From Kaistella antarctica (lineage in GTDB: Bacteria > Bacteroidota > Bacteroidia > Flavobacteriales > Weeksellaceae): a stretch of 64,000 nucleotides of DNA. Location of the stretch: the NCBI RefSeq assembly GCF_900109615.1, contig NZ_FOIX01000004.1, positions 496,001 to 560,000 of the forward strand. The letters run 5' to 3'. Position numbers and translations under genes: made by a program. The notes below the pieces were generated by a model. That model worked only from the letters and a program-made list of their open reading frames with translations. It made no database searches and was not told the DNA's origin. This document shows positions 18,953 to 27,337 of this stretch, one piece after another (the stretch's first letter is position 1; every line of letters begins with the position of its first letter).

Positions 18953-20113
18953 CTAATAATTCTCGTAAATGGTTTTTAAAATACTCTGATCGACTTCCGT
19001 AAAAGGAACTTTCCTTCTTCCCATAGCTAATTCTGCGACTTCGAACGCTTTCTCTAATTTGAATTTTTCATCGCCTTTCATTCCGCCCCAGGAGAAATTA
19101 TCAATCAGATTTGGTGGAAATCCACTTTTGAAAATATTGGCTGCAACTCCCACAACAGTTCCGGTATTGAATTGAGTGTTGATCGCTGCTTTTGAATGAT
19201 CGCCCATTATTAAACCAGCAAATTGCAATCCTGTACTGACGAATTTTTTCGATTTATAATTCCACAATTTTACGATAGCGTAATTGTTTTTAAGATTAGA
19301 AGAATTGGTATCTGCACCGATATTGCACCATTCGCCAATCACGGAATTTCCGATAAATCCATCATGACCTTTATTGGTATAACCGAAAATGACGATATTA
19401 TTCGCTTCACCACCAACTTTACAATGCGGACCAATGGTCGTTGCACCGTAAATTTTAGCACCTAAATTGAATTTAGAATCATTGCAAAGTGCGATTGGAC
19501 CACGAAGATTACAACCTTCCATCACTTCGGCATTTTTACCGATATAGATTTTCCCTGTTTTTGTATTCAAGGTTGAAAATTCGATTTCGGCTCCTTCTTC
19601 AATGAACAAATCTTTTTCATCTCCGAGAAAACCATTGCTGGAAGAAAGCTCTGCAGATGTTCTTCCGTTCGTAAGCAATGCAAAATCGAAATCGATCGCC
19701 TTTTCATTGTAAGTAAAAAGATCAGTTGGTTGAATAAAAAACAAAACCTCTTCTTCAACATCAGTCATTTTACTGATTTGATTTAAAGAGAAGTTTTCCA
19801 TATTAATTCTGACCGCGATGAGTTCATCTTTGTAAACCAACGCTTCACCTAACTGCAAATCTTTAATTTGATTTAAAAGATTTTCGCTGGGTAAAAAATT
19901 AGGAACAATGAACAAACTTTCCTTGAGTTCGTATTTTTTAAATTTCTCTTGCAAATAATCTTCGGTGAGATAAGAAACCTCTGAAGAATCCAACAACTTT
20001 TGCCATCTTTCGGAAAAGGTTAAAATTCCGCAACGCACTTCTGCGACAGGTCTGGTAAAAGTAAGTGGTAAGAAATCTTCCCAAAACTGGGCATCGGAAA
20101 ATACGAGTTGCAT
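18953..20113 (-). CDS. GlmU-like sugar nucleotidyltransferase (alternative Bacteroidota GlmU)
   Basis: A 386-residue protein matching the alternative GlmU family of Bacteroidota, thought to make UDP-N-acetylglucosamine for peptidoglycan and lipid A. The N-terminal part (about 1-150, starting with a QLVFSDAQFWEDFLPLTFTRP segment) is a degenerate nucleotidyltransferase fold. The C-terminal part (about 170-340) is a left-handed beta-helix of hexapeptide repeats, for example GKIYIGKNAEVMEG, GATTIGPHCKVGGE and NSVIGEWCNIGAD. The gene is monocistronic with its own terminator. The family name comes from similarity to GlmU, and which half-reactions it catalyses cannot be seen. Confidence 0.85.
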   Translation of the reverse strand: MQLVFSDAQFWEDFLPLTFTRPVAEVRCGILTFSERWQKLLDSSEVSYLTEDYLQEKFKKYELKESLFIVPNFLPSENLLNQIKDLQLGEALVYKDELIAVRINMENFSLNQISKMTDVEEEVLFFIQPTDLFTYNEKAIDFDFALLTNGRTSAELSSSNGFLGDEKDLFIEEGAEIEFSTLNTKTGKIYIGKNAEVMEGCNLRGPIALCNDSKFNLGAKIYGATTIGPHCKVGGEANNIVIFGYTNKGHDGFIGNSVIGEWCNIGADTNSSNLKNNYAIVKLWNYKSKKFVSTGLQFAGLIMGDHSKAAINTQFNTGTVVGVAANIFKSGFPPNLIDNFSWGGMKGDEKFKLEKAFEVAELAMGRRKVPFTEVDQSILKTIYENY

Positions 20114-20122
20114 AGGTTATAA

Positions 20123-20143
20123 TTGATGGTTGATAGATGATAA
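20123..20143. repeat. Possible solo heptad-repeat arm upstream of the GlmU-like gene
   Basis: Three consecutive 7-mers, TTGATGG, TTGATAG and ATGATAA, lie 10 bases ahead of the GlmU-like start codon. The first is identical to the first heptad of the palindrome at 22153. No opposing arm is visible nearby. Confidence 0.35.
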
Positions 20144-20275
20144 TAGACTTAAATCCCAGTAATTACTAAATTTCTAAAAATTACTTTTTAAAAAAGTCGT
20201 GATTGCTGGCATTTTCAAAAACTTTGTCAAACATTTTAACTTTGACAAGGCGACTGAATTCAAATTTACAATAAA

Positions 20276-20303
20276 AAAGTCTTTCAATATTTTGAAAGAC
20301 TTT
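20276..20303 (-). terminator. Intrinsic terminator of rpmE2
   Basis: A perfect 12-bp stem (AAAGTCTTTCAA) with a 4-nt loop, followed on the minus strand by a T run, 22 bases beyond the L31 stop. Confidence 0.88.
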
Positions 20304-20325
20304 AATTATCATTAAAATTCAAGAA

Positions 20326-20577
20326 TTACTTCGCGAATTTCTTGTACTTGTTCATGAATTTGTCAACTCTACCTGCTGTATCAACTAATTTCACTTTTCC
20401 GGTATAGAAAGGGTGAGAAGTTGAAGAGATTTCCATTTTGATTAATGGGTAAGTTGATCCTTCATAGTCAATTGTGTCTTTGGTATCTGCAGTAGATTTG
20501 CAAAGAAACACCTCGTCGTTACTCATATCTTTGAAAACAACAAGTCTATAATTTTCTGGGTGGATTCCGTTTTTCAT
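20326..20577 (-). CDS. rpmE2: 50S ribosomal protein L31, type B
   Basis: An 83-residue ribosomal protein of the zinc-free (type B) L31 family. It starts [20 protein letters not shown], contains [28 protein letters not shown], and has only one Cys, so it lacks the CxxC zinc ribbon of type A. It is the usual L31 of Bacteroidota, so zinc limitation need not be involved. It is monocistronic, with a strong promoter and a strong terminator, as expected for a ribosomal protein gene standing apart from the operons. Confidence 0.97.
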   Translation of the reverse strand: MKNGIHPENYRLVVFKDMSNDEVFLCKSTADTKDTIDYEGSTYPLIKMEISSTSHPFYTGKVKLVDTAGRVDKFMNKYKKFAK

Positions 20578-20652
20578 AACTTATTTTATTATTAGTAATT
20601 AAAGATTTGCTTTCGAAATAGTAATGGTATCTCTCTGCTAAATTTTAGACCG

Positions 20653-20683
20653 CAAAAGTACAAATATTTTTCTAATCGCCAAA
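20653..20683 (-). promoter_or_regulatory. Bacteroidota-type promoter of rpmE2
   Basis: On the minus strand TTTG is followed after 19 bases by TACTTTTG. This is a full match to the -33 TTTG / -7 TAnnTTTG consensus. The predicted start leaves a leader of about 70 bases before rpmE2. It is the clearest promoter in the window. Confidence 0.8.
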
Positions 20684-20729
20684 CACTATATCAACTAAAT
20701 TAATAATTTTTCCATTCAACAATTTTAAT

Positions 20730-20737
20730 TAAATTTG
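20730..20737 (+). promoter_or_regulatory. Candidate -7 element for the beta-helix lipoprotein gene
   Basis: TAAATTTG lies 24 bases ahead of the chosen ATG at 20762. If it is used, the in-frame ATG at 20735 would lie inside the promoter, which supports the later start. Confidence 0.45.
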
Positions 20738-20761
20738 AAACCTATATCTATTCCTAAAAAA

Positions 20762-22147
20762 ATGAACAAATTTAAACTCATACTTGCTTTCGCTTTTTGG
20801 ACGCTTTTAACTGCAGTAAGCTGTAACAGAGACGATATCAACTTTGAAAGTCCGACCCAATTATTGCGTTTTTCGCAAGACACGCTTTTCCTGGATACCG
20901 TTTATAATCAAGTACGTTCTGAAACTTACGCCGTAAAGATTTACAACAACGAAGATAAAGATGTTTTGATTCCAAAAATTTCTCTGGAAAAAGGGGCGAG
21001 TTCTCTGTATAGAATCAATGTTGATGGAAAAGCAGGCACAGATTTCACGGATATTCCCTTGAGAAAAAAAGACAGTCTTTATATTTTTGTAGAAATAGCA
21101 CCGATTGCCAATGCGCCAGAAGCGATTGCAGAAGATCGAATTCAGTTTCAAACTCCAGCGGGAAATCAACACGTCACTTTATTCTCGGTGGTACAGGATG
21201 CTGAGTTCTATATCGAAAGTAAAACAAACCCAAATATTTTAACCTCAAATACAAACTGGACTAGTAATAAAGCGAAAATTATTTTCGGTAATCTAACTCT
21301 TGACGAAGGAAAAACATTGGACATTCAAAAAGGAACCAAAATTTACTTTCATAAAAACAGTGGCTTGAAAATTTCTAAAAATGCCAAACTGAATGTTAAT
21401 GGAAATTTAGGAAGTGAAGTCATTTTTCGTGGTGATCGTAATGATACGCGCTACGACACGATTCCGAAAAACTGGCAGGGAATTATGATGGACGCCAACT
21501 CTATTTTAAATATGAATTATGCGAAAGTTTTCGGCGGAACCGTTGGTTTGGAAATGAATCAAACCACGGCAACAATTGAAAATTCAATTTTTCATACACA
21601 TCAAGAATTTGGCATCTTAGCGATTAACTCTAATGTTACAGCCAAAAACTTAGTGATGAATAATTCTGGAGAAGCCAATTTTGGTATTTTTAAAGGTGGG
21701 ACGTATAATATCACCCACTCCACTTTAGCCAATTATTGGACTTTGAATTCTGCACTTCCAGGACTTGGATTGTATGCGACCAATGAATTTGTGAATGGAA
21801 CAAATACTGAACAAGGTGCTTTAACTTTGAATGTTAGAAACTCAATTATTTACACGGGCAATGACAATGGAGTTCTGTTTAAACCAACAACTGGACAAAC
21901 TTTTAATTACAGTTTCCAAAATTCACTATTAAAATTGGGAAGTACCTCGAATTACACTATAGATGCAGGTTCAATTAAAAATGAAGATCCAAAATTTCAG
22001 AATTATTTTACGCATAATATGAATTTGAGATTGAAAGATGATTCTCCGGCCAAAGGAAAAGGAAACACTGGTGTTGCAGCAACGGTTCCATTCGATATTG
22101 TGAAAGTTTCAAGAACGGCGAATCCAAGTATGGGAGCGTATCAATAA
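20762..22147 (+). CDS. Lipoprotein with right-handed parallel beta-helix repeats
   Basis: A 461-residue protein from the chosen start. Residues 1-21 form a lipoprotein signal with lipobox AVSC (C21 would be lipidated), and starting 9 codons earlier would bury that signal. The body from about 170 to 440 has the short Asn-rich beta-strand turns of a parallel beta-helix (for example WQGIMMDANSILNMNYAKV and GLEMNQTTATIENSIFHTH) and ends DFDIVKVSRTANPSMGAYQ-like, as in choice-of-anchor beta-helix proteins. Such proteins are cell-surface or periplasmic, and some bind or cleave polysaccharide. No catalytic residues are identifiable, so the substrate is unknown. Confidence 0.8.
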   Translation: MNKFKLILAFAFWTLLTAVSCNRDDINFESPTQLLRFSQDTLFLDTVYNQVRSETYAVKIYNNEDKDVLIPKISLEKGASSLYRINVDGKAGTDFTDIPLRKKDSLYIFVEIAPIANAPEAIAEDRIQFQTPAGNQHVTLFSVVQDAEFYIESKTNPNILTSNTNWTSNKAKIIFGNLTLDEGKTLDIQKGTKIYFHKNSGLKISKNAKLNVNGNLGSEVIFRGDRNDTRYDTIPKNWQGIMMDANSILNMNYAKVFGGTVGLEMNQTTATIENSIFHTHQEFGILAINSNVTAKNLVMNNSGEANFGIFKGGTYNITHSTLANYWTLNSALPGLGLYATNEFVNGTNTEQGALTLNVRNSIIYTGNDNGVLFKPTTGQTFNYSFQNSLLKLGSTSNYTIDAGSIKNEDPKFQNYFTHNMNLRLKDDSPAKGKGNTGVAATVPFDIVKVSRTANPSMGAYQ

Positions 22148-22152
22148 AACAA

Positions 22153-22228
22153 TTGATGGATGATCATTCATGATTGATTAATCCCGAATTCTCTTTTTGT
22201 ATCAATAATCAACCATAATTTATCATTT
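22153..22228. repeat. Palindromic 7-bp-repeat element without a gene
   Basis: The left arm is four heptads (TTGATGG, ATGATCA, TTCATGA, TTGATTA). A 20-base centre follows, then the right arm of four heptads in reverse orientation (ATCAATA, ATCAACC, ATAATTT, ATCATTT). It fills the gap between the lipoprotein gene and MazG. The layout equals the ends of the two four-helix-bundle cassettes in this window, with nothing between the arms. Confidence 0.55.
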
Positions 22229-22240
22229 ATTACAGAAAAT

Positions 22241-22567
22241 ATGGAAATAACTAAACTTCAACAAGAGGTTGATGAATGGATTAAAAATATAGGGGTTCGG
22301 TATTTTAACGAACTAACTAATATGGCGATGCTTACGGAAGAGGTTGGAGAAGTTGCCCGAATCATCGCCCGTAGATATGGTGAACAAAGTGAGAAGGAAT
22401 CTGACAAAACGAAAGATCTGGGTGAAGAACTAGCCGATGTTTTATTTGTCACTTTATGTTTAGCGAATCAAACTGGAACCAACTTACAGGAGGCGTTTGA
22501 CCGAAAAATGAAAGTGAAAACTGCTCGCGATAAAGACCGTCACCAGAATAACGAAAAACTTAAATAA
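22241..22567 (+). CDS. MazG-type nucleotide pyrophosphohydrolase
   Basis: A 108-residue all-alpha NTP pyrophosphohydrolase. The MazG/dUTPase metal-binding pattern is visible: EEVGEVARIIARRYG at about 31-45 (ExxE) and DLGEELADVLFVTLCLAN at about 66-83 (ExxxD). Such enzymes hydrolyse non-canonical or excess nucleoside triphosphates to monophosphates. It sits 30 bases ahead of aroA and in the same direction, so the two may be co-transcribed. The exact nucleotide preference is not evident from sequence. Confidence 0.88.
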   Translation: MEITKLQQEVDEWIKNIGVRYFNELTNMAMLTEEVGEVARIIARRYGEQSEKESDKTKDLGEELADVLFVTLCLANQTGTNLQEAFDRKMKVKTARDKDRHQNNEKLK

Positions 22568-22597
22568 AATTAAAAACTGATCATTAATTGTATAAAA

Positions 22598-23821
22598 ATG
22601 AGGCTTGAAAAATCAACTTTAAAAGATAATGAAACCATTGAGATAAGCGGTTCGAAGAGTATTTCGAATCGTCTTTTGATTTTAAGCGCTCTTTTTGAAA
22701 ATCTGACGATTGAGAATCTTTCTAATGCTCAGGATACGGAACTTTTGGATAAGGCTTTGAAAAGCAATGCAGAAATTATCGACATTCATCATGCCGGGAC
22801 CGCGATGCGCTTTCTGACTTCTTACCTTTCGATTCAGGAAGGCAGAACAACAATTTTGACTGGCTCAGACCGAATGAAACAAAGACCGATTCAGTATTTG
22901 GTTGATGCTTTGCGAGATTTGGGAGCCGATATTTCTTATGTTGAAAAAGAAGGTTTTCCCCCTCTGAAAATCTTAGGTAAAAAATTAGAAAAAAGTTCGG
23001 TGAGCATTCCGGCAAATATTTCGAGTCAGTTTATTTCTTCCTTAATGCTGATTGGATCTAAGTTAGAGAACGGTTTAGAAATTAATTTGGTCGGTAAAAT
23101 TACCTCTCGACCTTATTTGGAAATGACTTTGAAAATCTTAAGAAATATTGGAATTTCGACGCAATGGGAAGGTCAGATGATTCAAATATTCCCCAATATC
23201 CAAACCGAAAAAAGTTCTCAAATTATTAAATGCATTACGGAAAGTGACTGGAGTTCTGCGTCTTATTATTATTCGTTAGCAGCGATTGGCAGAAAATGCA
23301 TTAACCTGAAAAGTTTCCGACCGCATTCGCTGCAAGGTGATTCTGCCATCAAAGAAATTTATTGGAATTTCTTTGGAGTCAATACCATTTCACAAGGTTC
23401 AGAAAGTAAAATTTCTTTAATGCCGGAAAGTTCTTTCGTATTTCCAGACCTCATTTCTTTGGATATGAATGATTGCCCAGATATTGCGCAAACGCTTTGT
23501 GTGACGGCAACAGCTTTACAAATTCCATTTGAAATTACGGGTTTATCTACTTTAAAAGTAAAAGAGACCGATCGATTAATTGCTTTAAAAAACGAACTTT
23601 TTAAAATCGGGTGTATCTCCGAAATTACAGAAGATTCCATTTATTCTACAAAATTCTTTGAACCGAATCAAACTACCTTTATCGAAACCTACGATGATCA
23701 CCGAATGGCCATGAGTTTTGCGCCGTTTTGTTTGATTAAAGATTTGACGATTGAAAATGATCAGGTCGTCGATAAATCCTATCCACAGTTTTGGGCAGAT
23801 TTTGCCCAAGTTCTCGACTAA
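22598..23821 (+). CDS. aroA: 3-phosphoshikimate 1-carboxyvinyltransferase (EPSP synthase)
   Basis: Joins shikimate 3-phosphate and phosphoenolpyruvate in the sixth step of the shikimate pathway to aromatic amino acids. The 407-residue protein has K20 in ISGSKSISNRLL, the HAGTAMRFLTSYLS segment equivalent to the substrate loop, GSDRMKQRPIQ, LKVKETDRLIALKNEL and DDHRMAMSFAP near residue 370. It is slightly shorter than E. coli AroA (427), as usual in flavobacteria. The next gene starts 16 bases after its stop. Confidence 0.96.
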   Translation: MRLEKSTLKDNETIEISGSKSISNRLLILSALFENLTIENLSNAQDTELLDKALKSNAEIIDIHHAGTAMRFLTSYLSIQEGRTTILTGSDRMKQRPIQYLVDALRDLGADISYVEKEGFPPLKILGKKLEKSSVSIPANISSQFISSLMLIGSKLENGLEINLVGKITSRPYLEMTLKILRNIGISTQWEGQMIQIFPNIQTEKSSQIIKCITESDWSSASYYYSLAAIGRKCINLKSFRPHSLQGDSAIKEIYWNFFGVNTISQGSESKISLMPESSFVFPDLISLDMNDCPDIAQTLCVTATALQIPFEITGLSTLKVKETDRLIALKNELFKIGCISEITEDSIYSTKFFEPNQTTFIETYDDHRMAMSFAPFCLIKDLTIENDQVVDKSYPQFWADFAQVLD

Positions 23822-23837
23822 ATTTTAAATTACAAAA

Positions 23838-24626
23838 ATGACGATAATTATCACCGGAACTTCTGCCGGAATTGGATTTACGCTGGCTGAATATCTGGGT
23901 AAAAAAGGACATACGGTTTTCGGCCTGAGCCGGAAAAATGTTGAATCCAACTATTTTAAAACTATCCCGACTGATATTACAGATCACGCGCAAGTTCAAA
24001 ATGCAATTGCTGAAGTTTTAAAAACTGAATCAAGAATTGATATACTCATCAATAATGCAGGCATGGGCATGGTAGGTCCTGTGGAAGATTCGTCGCAAGC
24101 GGAAATCCTTCAACTGTTCAATCTCAACTTAGTGGGAACTGTGCAAATGATGACGGCGGTTTTGCCCATCATGCGGGCTCAAAAAATGGGGAGAATCATT
24201 AATGTTTCCAGCATTGGTAGTGAAATGGGTCTTCCATTTCGAGGATTTTATTCCGCTTCAAAAGCAGCTGTAGATAAAGTGACAGAAGCGATTCGTTACG
24301 AAGTTTCTCCCTGGAATATACAAGTTTGCGCTTTGCATTTAGGCGACATTAAAACGAAAATTGCGGAGAACCGAGTGAAAACGAAAATTTCAGAACCTTA
24401 TCAAAAAATCTTTGACAAAGTTTATGGTTTAATGAACGCTCATGTTGATCACGGAAATGAACCTCTTGAAGTGGCAGAATACATTGAAAAACTGCTGGAA
24501 AAGAGACAGTGGAAAGCCCATTTTTATTATGCAAAATTGGGGCAGCGCATCGGCGTTCCTTTAAAATGGATGCTTCCACAAAACTTTTACGAAAATTTAA
24601 TGCGCAGATATAACCAATTGGATTAA
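23838..24626 (+). CDS. Short-chain dehydrogenase/reductase
   Basis: A 262-residue classical SDR. Visible are the TGxxxGxG cofactor loop (TGTSAGIG, residues 6-13), NNAG (72-75), the catalytic Ser in INVSSIGS (about 124), and Tyr138 with Lys142 in YSASK. The C-terminal helix-rich tail (YYAKLGQRIGVPLKWMLPQNF) resembles SDRs acting on lipid or sterol-like substrates, but the substrate cannot be assigned. It follows aroA by 16 bases, so a mazG-aroA-SDR transcript is likely. Confidence 0.88.
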   Translation: MTIIITGTSAGIGFTLAEYLGKKGHTVFGLSRKNVESNYFKTIPTDITDHAQVQNAIAEVLKTESRIDILINNAGMGMVGPVEDSSQAEILQLFNLNLVGTVQMMTAVLPIMRAQKMGRIINVSSIGSEMGLPFRGFYSASKAAVDKVTEAIRYEVSPWNIQVCALHLGDIKTKIAENRVKTKISEPYQKIFDKVYGLMNAHVDHGNEPLEVAEYIEKLLEKRQWKAHFYYAKLGQRIGVPLKWMLPQNFYENLMRRYNQLD

Positions 24627-24737
24627 TTGACATCTAAACTTTTGAAAAAATAGTTTGAACTGATGTAGTTTAATAATTTTTTATTCACAACATTGCCAAA
24701 AAAAAGTATATTTACAATACGTTTTAAATCAATCATT

Positions 24738-25403
24738 ATGAAATTATTAATAACAATAGTCCTTCTGATAATCTCATCAATATCGCTGAATGCGCAAGCG
24801 AATTTATTTAACGAGGCTTATCGATTCAATAAGTTTATGAATAAAATCACGACTCCAAAAGGAATATTAACCTATGGAGATATTGAGGGAAACGCCTACT
24901 ATACAAATACTTTTACTTCAGCAAAAATTGAAAACGCAACCACTTTAATCAACGTACGATATAATACCTACACTGATACAGTGGAGATTTTAAAAGACGG
25001 AAGCATTTACGTTTTACCAAAAAACGAAAAATATTCTAAGATTTCCTACGCAAATTCCCCAGAGGTTTTGGTTTATTTGAATTCCGGAGAAATGGAAGGT
25101 TATTATTTCGAATTGGTTCCCGGAAAATACCGTTTGCTGAAAAAACTGAAAGCAGAATTCCGTCCCGAAGTTCCGGCTGTAAATACTTTTACATCATCTG
25201 TTGCGGCAAAATTTGAAAACCTGAATCCGGTTTATTATTTTGAAATTAATAACCAATTTGTAAAAGTTCCGAAAAACATGAAAGACCTTCTGCAAGAATT
25301 CATTGAAAAGAAAAGCGAAATCGAGGCCTTCGTAAAGGCTAATAAGTTAAAAACTAATCAAGAAGGCGATTTAATCCGCTTGGCAAAATTTATTAATAAC
25401 TAA
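24738..25403 (+). CDS. Secreted protein of unknown function, tandem paralogue A
   Basis: A 221-residue protein that I do not recognise. The start at 24738 gives a clean signal peptide (KLLITIVLLIISSISLNAQA). An upstream in-frame ATG at 24693 would add 15 residues ahead of it. The mature part is predicted to be mostly beta, with the pattern RFNKFMNKITTPKG, then YGDIEGNAYYTNTFTSAKI, VRYNTYTDTVEI and YVLPKNEKY, and an alpha-helical tail ending NQEGDLIRLAKFINN. The next gene is a clear paralogue with the same order of motifs, so this is a local duplication. Confidence 0.7.
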   Translation: MKLLITIVLLIISSISLNAQANLFNEAYRFNKFMNKITTPKGILTYGDIEGNAYYTNTFTSAKIENATTLINVRYNTYTDTVEILKDGSIYVLPKNEKYSKISYANSPEVLVYLNSGEMEGYYFELVPGKYRLLKKLKAEFRPEVPAVNTFTSSVAAKFENLNPVYYFEINNQFVKVPKNMKDLLQEFIEKKSEIEAFVKANKLKTNQEGDLIRLAKFINN

Positions 25404-25440
25404 GTTACTTCCTTTTTTAAAAATCCAAATTAGTAATATT

Positions 25441-26118
25441 ATGAAAGCAATTATAAGTCTTCTTTCTTTACTATTCATCGCCAATATAACGCAAGCTCAA
25501 CAAATTAGTTTGTCGGAGATATCGAGTAATATTCGATTTAATAAGCAAATTAATGAGTTTAATAGCGGAGCGGCCAAAATTAAATATTCCGACATTCAAG
25601 GAATTCCCTATTATTATGCGCAGTTTGTCAATGCAAAAGTAGGCGACAACGAAAGTACAATTCCTGTGCGGTACAATATTTTTTTAGACACCATCGAACT
25701 CGTGGAAAAAGAAAATGTTTATGAACTTCCAAAAGATGAACCGACACCCGATTTTACTTTTACTACAACGAAAGAAAAGCTGGTTTTCGTAAAAACAAAT
25801 GATATTTATTCGGGTCATTTTTTCGAATTAACGGGCGGTAAGAATCGAATCTTGAAGAAAGTGATCACCAAATATCAACCAGCCACGCCGGCGCCGAATT
25901 CTTTAATCGCAGGCACGCCAGCTCAGTTTATTCTTCAAAGACCGATTTATTTTATCGAAACGGAAAACAATGTAATTTCAATTCCGAAAAACAGTAAGGA
26001 ATTTGCAGCTCTATTTCCGGACAGAGCCAAGGAAATAAACGAGTTTGTGAAAACAAATAAGATCAAACTTAATAGAGAAGAAGATTTAATTAAATTAGGA
26101 AACTTCCTAAATAAATAA
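25441..26118 (+). CDS. Secreted protein of unknown function, tandem paralogue B
   Basis: A 225-residue protein with signal peptide (KAIISLLSLLFIANITQAQQ). It shares with its upstream neighbour the motifs RFNKQINEFNSGAAKIKYSDIQG, VRYNIFLDTIELVEKENVYELPKDE, the segment ending KNRILKKVITKYQP (compare KYRLLKKLKAEFRP) and the tail NREEDLIKLGNFLNK. Divergence is large outside these motifs, so the duplication is old. No enzyme motif is seen. It starts 37 bases after paralogue A and a strong terminator follows. The matching ends suggest periplasmic or surface partners of one fold. Confidence 0.7.
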   Translation: MKAIISLLSLLFIANITQAQQISLSEISSNIRFNKQINEFNSGAAKIKYSDIQGIPYYYAQFVNAKVGDNESTIPVRYNIFLDTIELVEKENVYELPKDEPTPDFTFTTTKEKLVFVKTNDIYSGHFFELTGGKNRILKKVITKYQPATPAPNSLIAGTPAQFILQRPIYFIETENNVISIPKNSKEFAALFPDRAKEINEFVKTNKIKLNREEDLIKLGNFLNK

Positions 26119-26130
26119 ATTACGCAAAGA

Positions 26131-26161
26131 AAGCCACTTTTTACAATTTAAAAAGTGGCTT
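26131..26161. terminator. Bidirectional intrinsic terminator between paralogue B and metF
   Basis: A perfect 12-bp stem (AAGCCACTTTTT against AAAAAGTGGCTT) with a 7-nt loop. T runs lie on the plus-strand side, and A-rich DNA supplies Ts for the minus strand. It separates two convergent transcripts, 15 bases from the metF stop. Confidence 0.88.
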
Positions 26162-26176
26162 TTTTGGATCTTCTGA

Positions 26177-27133
26177 TCAAAACAATTCGCGAGCAATTTT
26201 TTTAATATTATCACTTTTACCCATCGAATAAAAATGCAAAACATCTACACCGAAATCGAGTAATTCACGGCATTGGTTGATGGTCCATTCGACGCCAATT
26301 TGTTTTACGGCTGCATTATCTTTTGCATTTTCAACGGCAGAAATTAAATCTTCCGGTAAATCGATTTTGAAAACTTGTGGTAATAATTGAAGATGTTTTT
26401 TAATTGCAATCGGTTTAATTCCCGGAATAATTGGAACTTTAATTCCCATTTCGCGTGCACTTTTTACAAACTCGATGAATTTTTTATTATCAAAAAACAT
26501 CTGCGTTACCACGTAATCTGCACCGGCATCTACTTTTTCTTTCAACCATTTTAAATCATAGTTCATTGAGGGTGCTTCAATATGTTTTTCCGGATAACCC
26601 GCGACACCAATACAAAATTTATTACTTTCCTCACAGATTTTCTCGTCGTGCAAATATTTTCCATGTCCTAAATCATTCATTTGATGAACCAAATCCATTG
26701 CGTTTTTATGTCCGCCATTAGTCGGTTCAAAATACTGTTGTCCTTTCATGGCATCGCCACGTAACGCCATAATGTTTTCGATGCCGAGATACATACAATC
26801 CACCAAAAGATATTCAGTTTCCTCTTTGGTAAAGCCACCACACAAAACATGCGGAACCGTATCCACATTATATTTATGCTGAATCGCCGCACAAATCCCC
26901 AAAGTTCCCGGACGCATTCTGGTCGTTTTCCGCTCCATCAAACCATTGCCTTTATCCAGATAAATATACTCTTCCCGCGAAGTCGTCACATCGATAAACG
27001 GCGGTTTGAATTCCATTAAAGGATCGATATTTTTATACAAATCCTCGATTCCCGTTCCTTTCGTTGGTGGAATAATTTCTATGGAGAACAACGTTTTTCC
27101 GTTAGCATTTTTAATATGATCTGTGATTTTCAT
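26177..27133 (-). CDS. metF: 5,10-methylenetetrahydrofolate reductase
   Basis: Reduces methylene-THF to 5-methyl-THF, the methyl donor for MetH. The 318-residue length fits. The barrel shows FSIEIIPPTKGTG at 16-28, DVTTSREEY, HVLCGGFTKEETEYLL, ALRGDA, FCIGVAGYPEKH, ADYVVTQMFFDN and PIIPGIKPI, the segments that bind FAD and folate. It is the last metabolic gene of the methionine cluster and is separated from metH2 by a small unknown gene and a 291-base repeat-rich gap, so it may have its own promoter. Confidence 0.97.
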   Translation of the reverse strand: MKITDHIKNANGKTLFSIEIIPPTKGTGIEDLYKNIDPLMEFKPPFIDVTTSREEYIYLDKGNGLMERKTTRMRPGTLGICAAIQHKYNVDTVPHVLCGGFTKEETEYLLVDCMYLGIENIMALRGDAMKGQQYFEPTNGGHKNAMDLVHQMNDLGHGKYLHDEKICEESNKFCIGVAGYPEKHIEAPSMNYDLKWLKEKVDAGADYVVTQMFFDNKKFIEFVKSAREMGIKVPIIPGIKPIAIKKHLQLLPQVFKIDLPEDLISAVENAKDNAAVKQIGVEWTINQCRELLDFGVDVLHFYSMGKSDNIKKIARELF

Positions 27134-27192
27134 TTTTTATTTGTCATTTCGAGGTACGAACTAATCTCGACCTATTTTTCGATTATTTTTAT

Positions 27193-27280
27193 TTGGGCAG
27201 ACATTTCCGCCTTCCGTTCCCAATCTTTTTGTTTCGCTTCGCTCTACAAAAAGGATTTCCACTCAAGTCGGGCTGCAGAT
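27193..27280. repeat. Dispersed imperfect palindrome, copy 1
   Basis: Outer ends GGGCAGAC and GTCGGGCTGCAGA pair partly, and an inner pair, AATCTTTTTG with CAAAAAGGATT, closes a short GCGAAGCG-type loop. The block AAGGATTTCCACTCAAGTCG is repeated exactly at 45673, and the overall design recurs at 49527. It lies in the gap between metF and the next gene. Confidence 0.75.
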
Positions 27281-27337
27281 TTGGTTTTTAATTAATCTTT
27301 CGATAATTTAGAAGACCTCAATTCCTAGTTTTATTAC

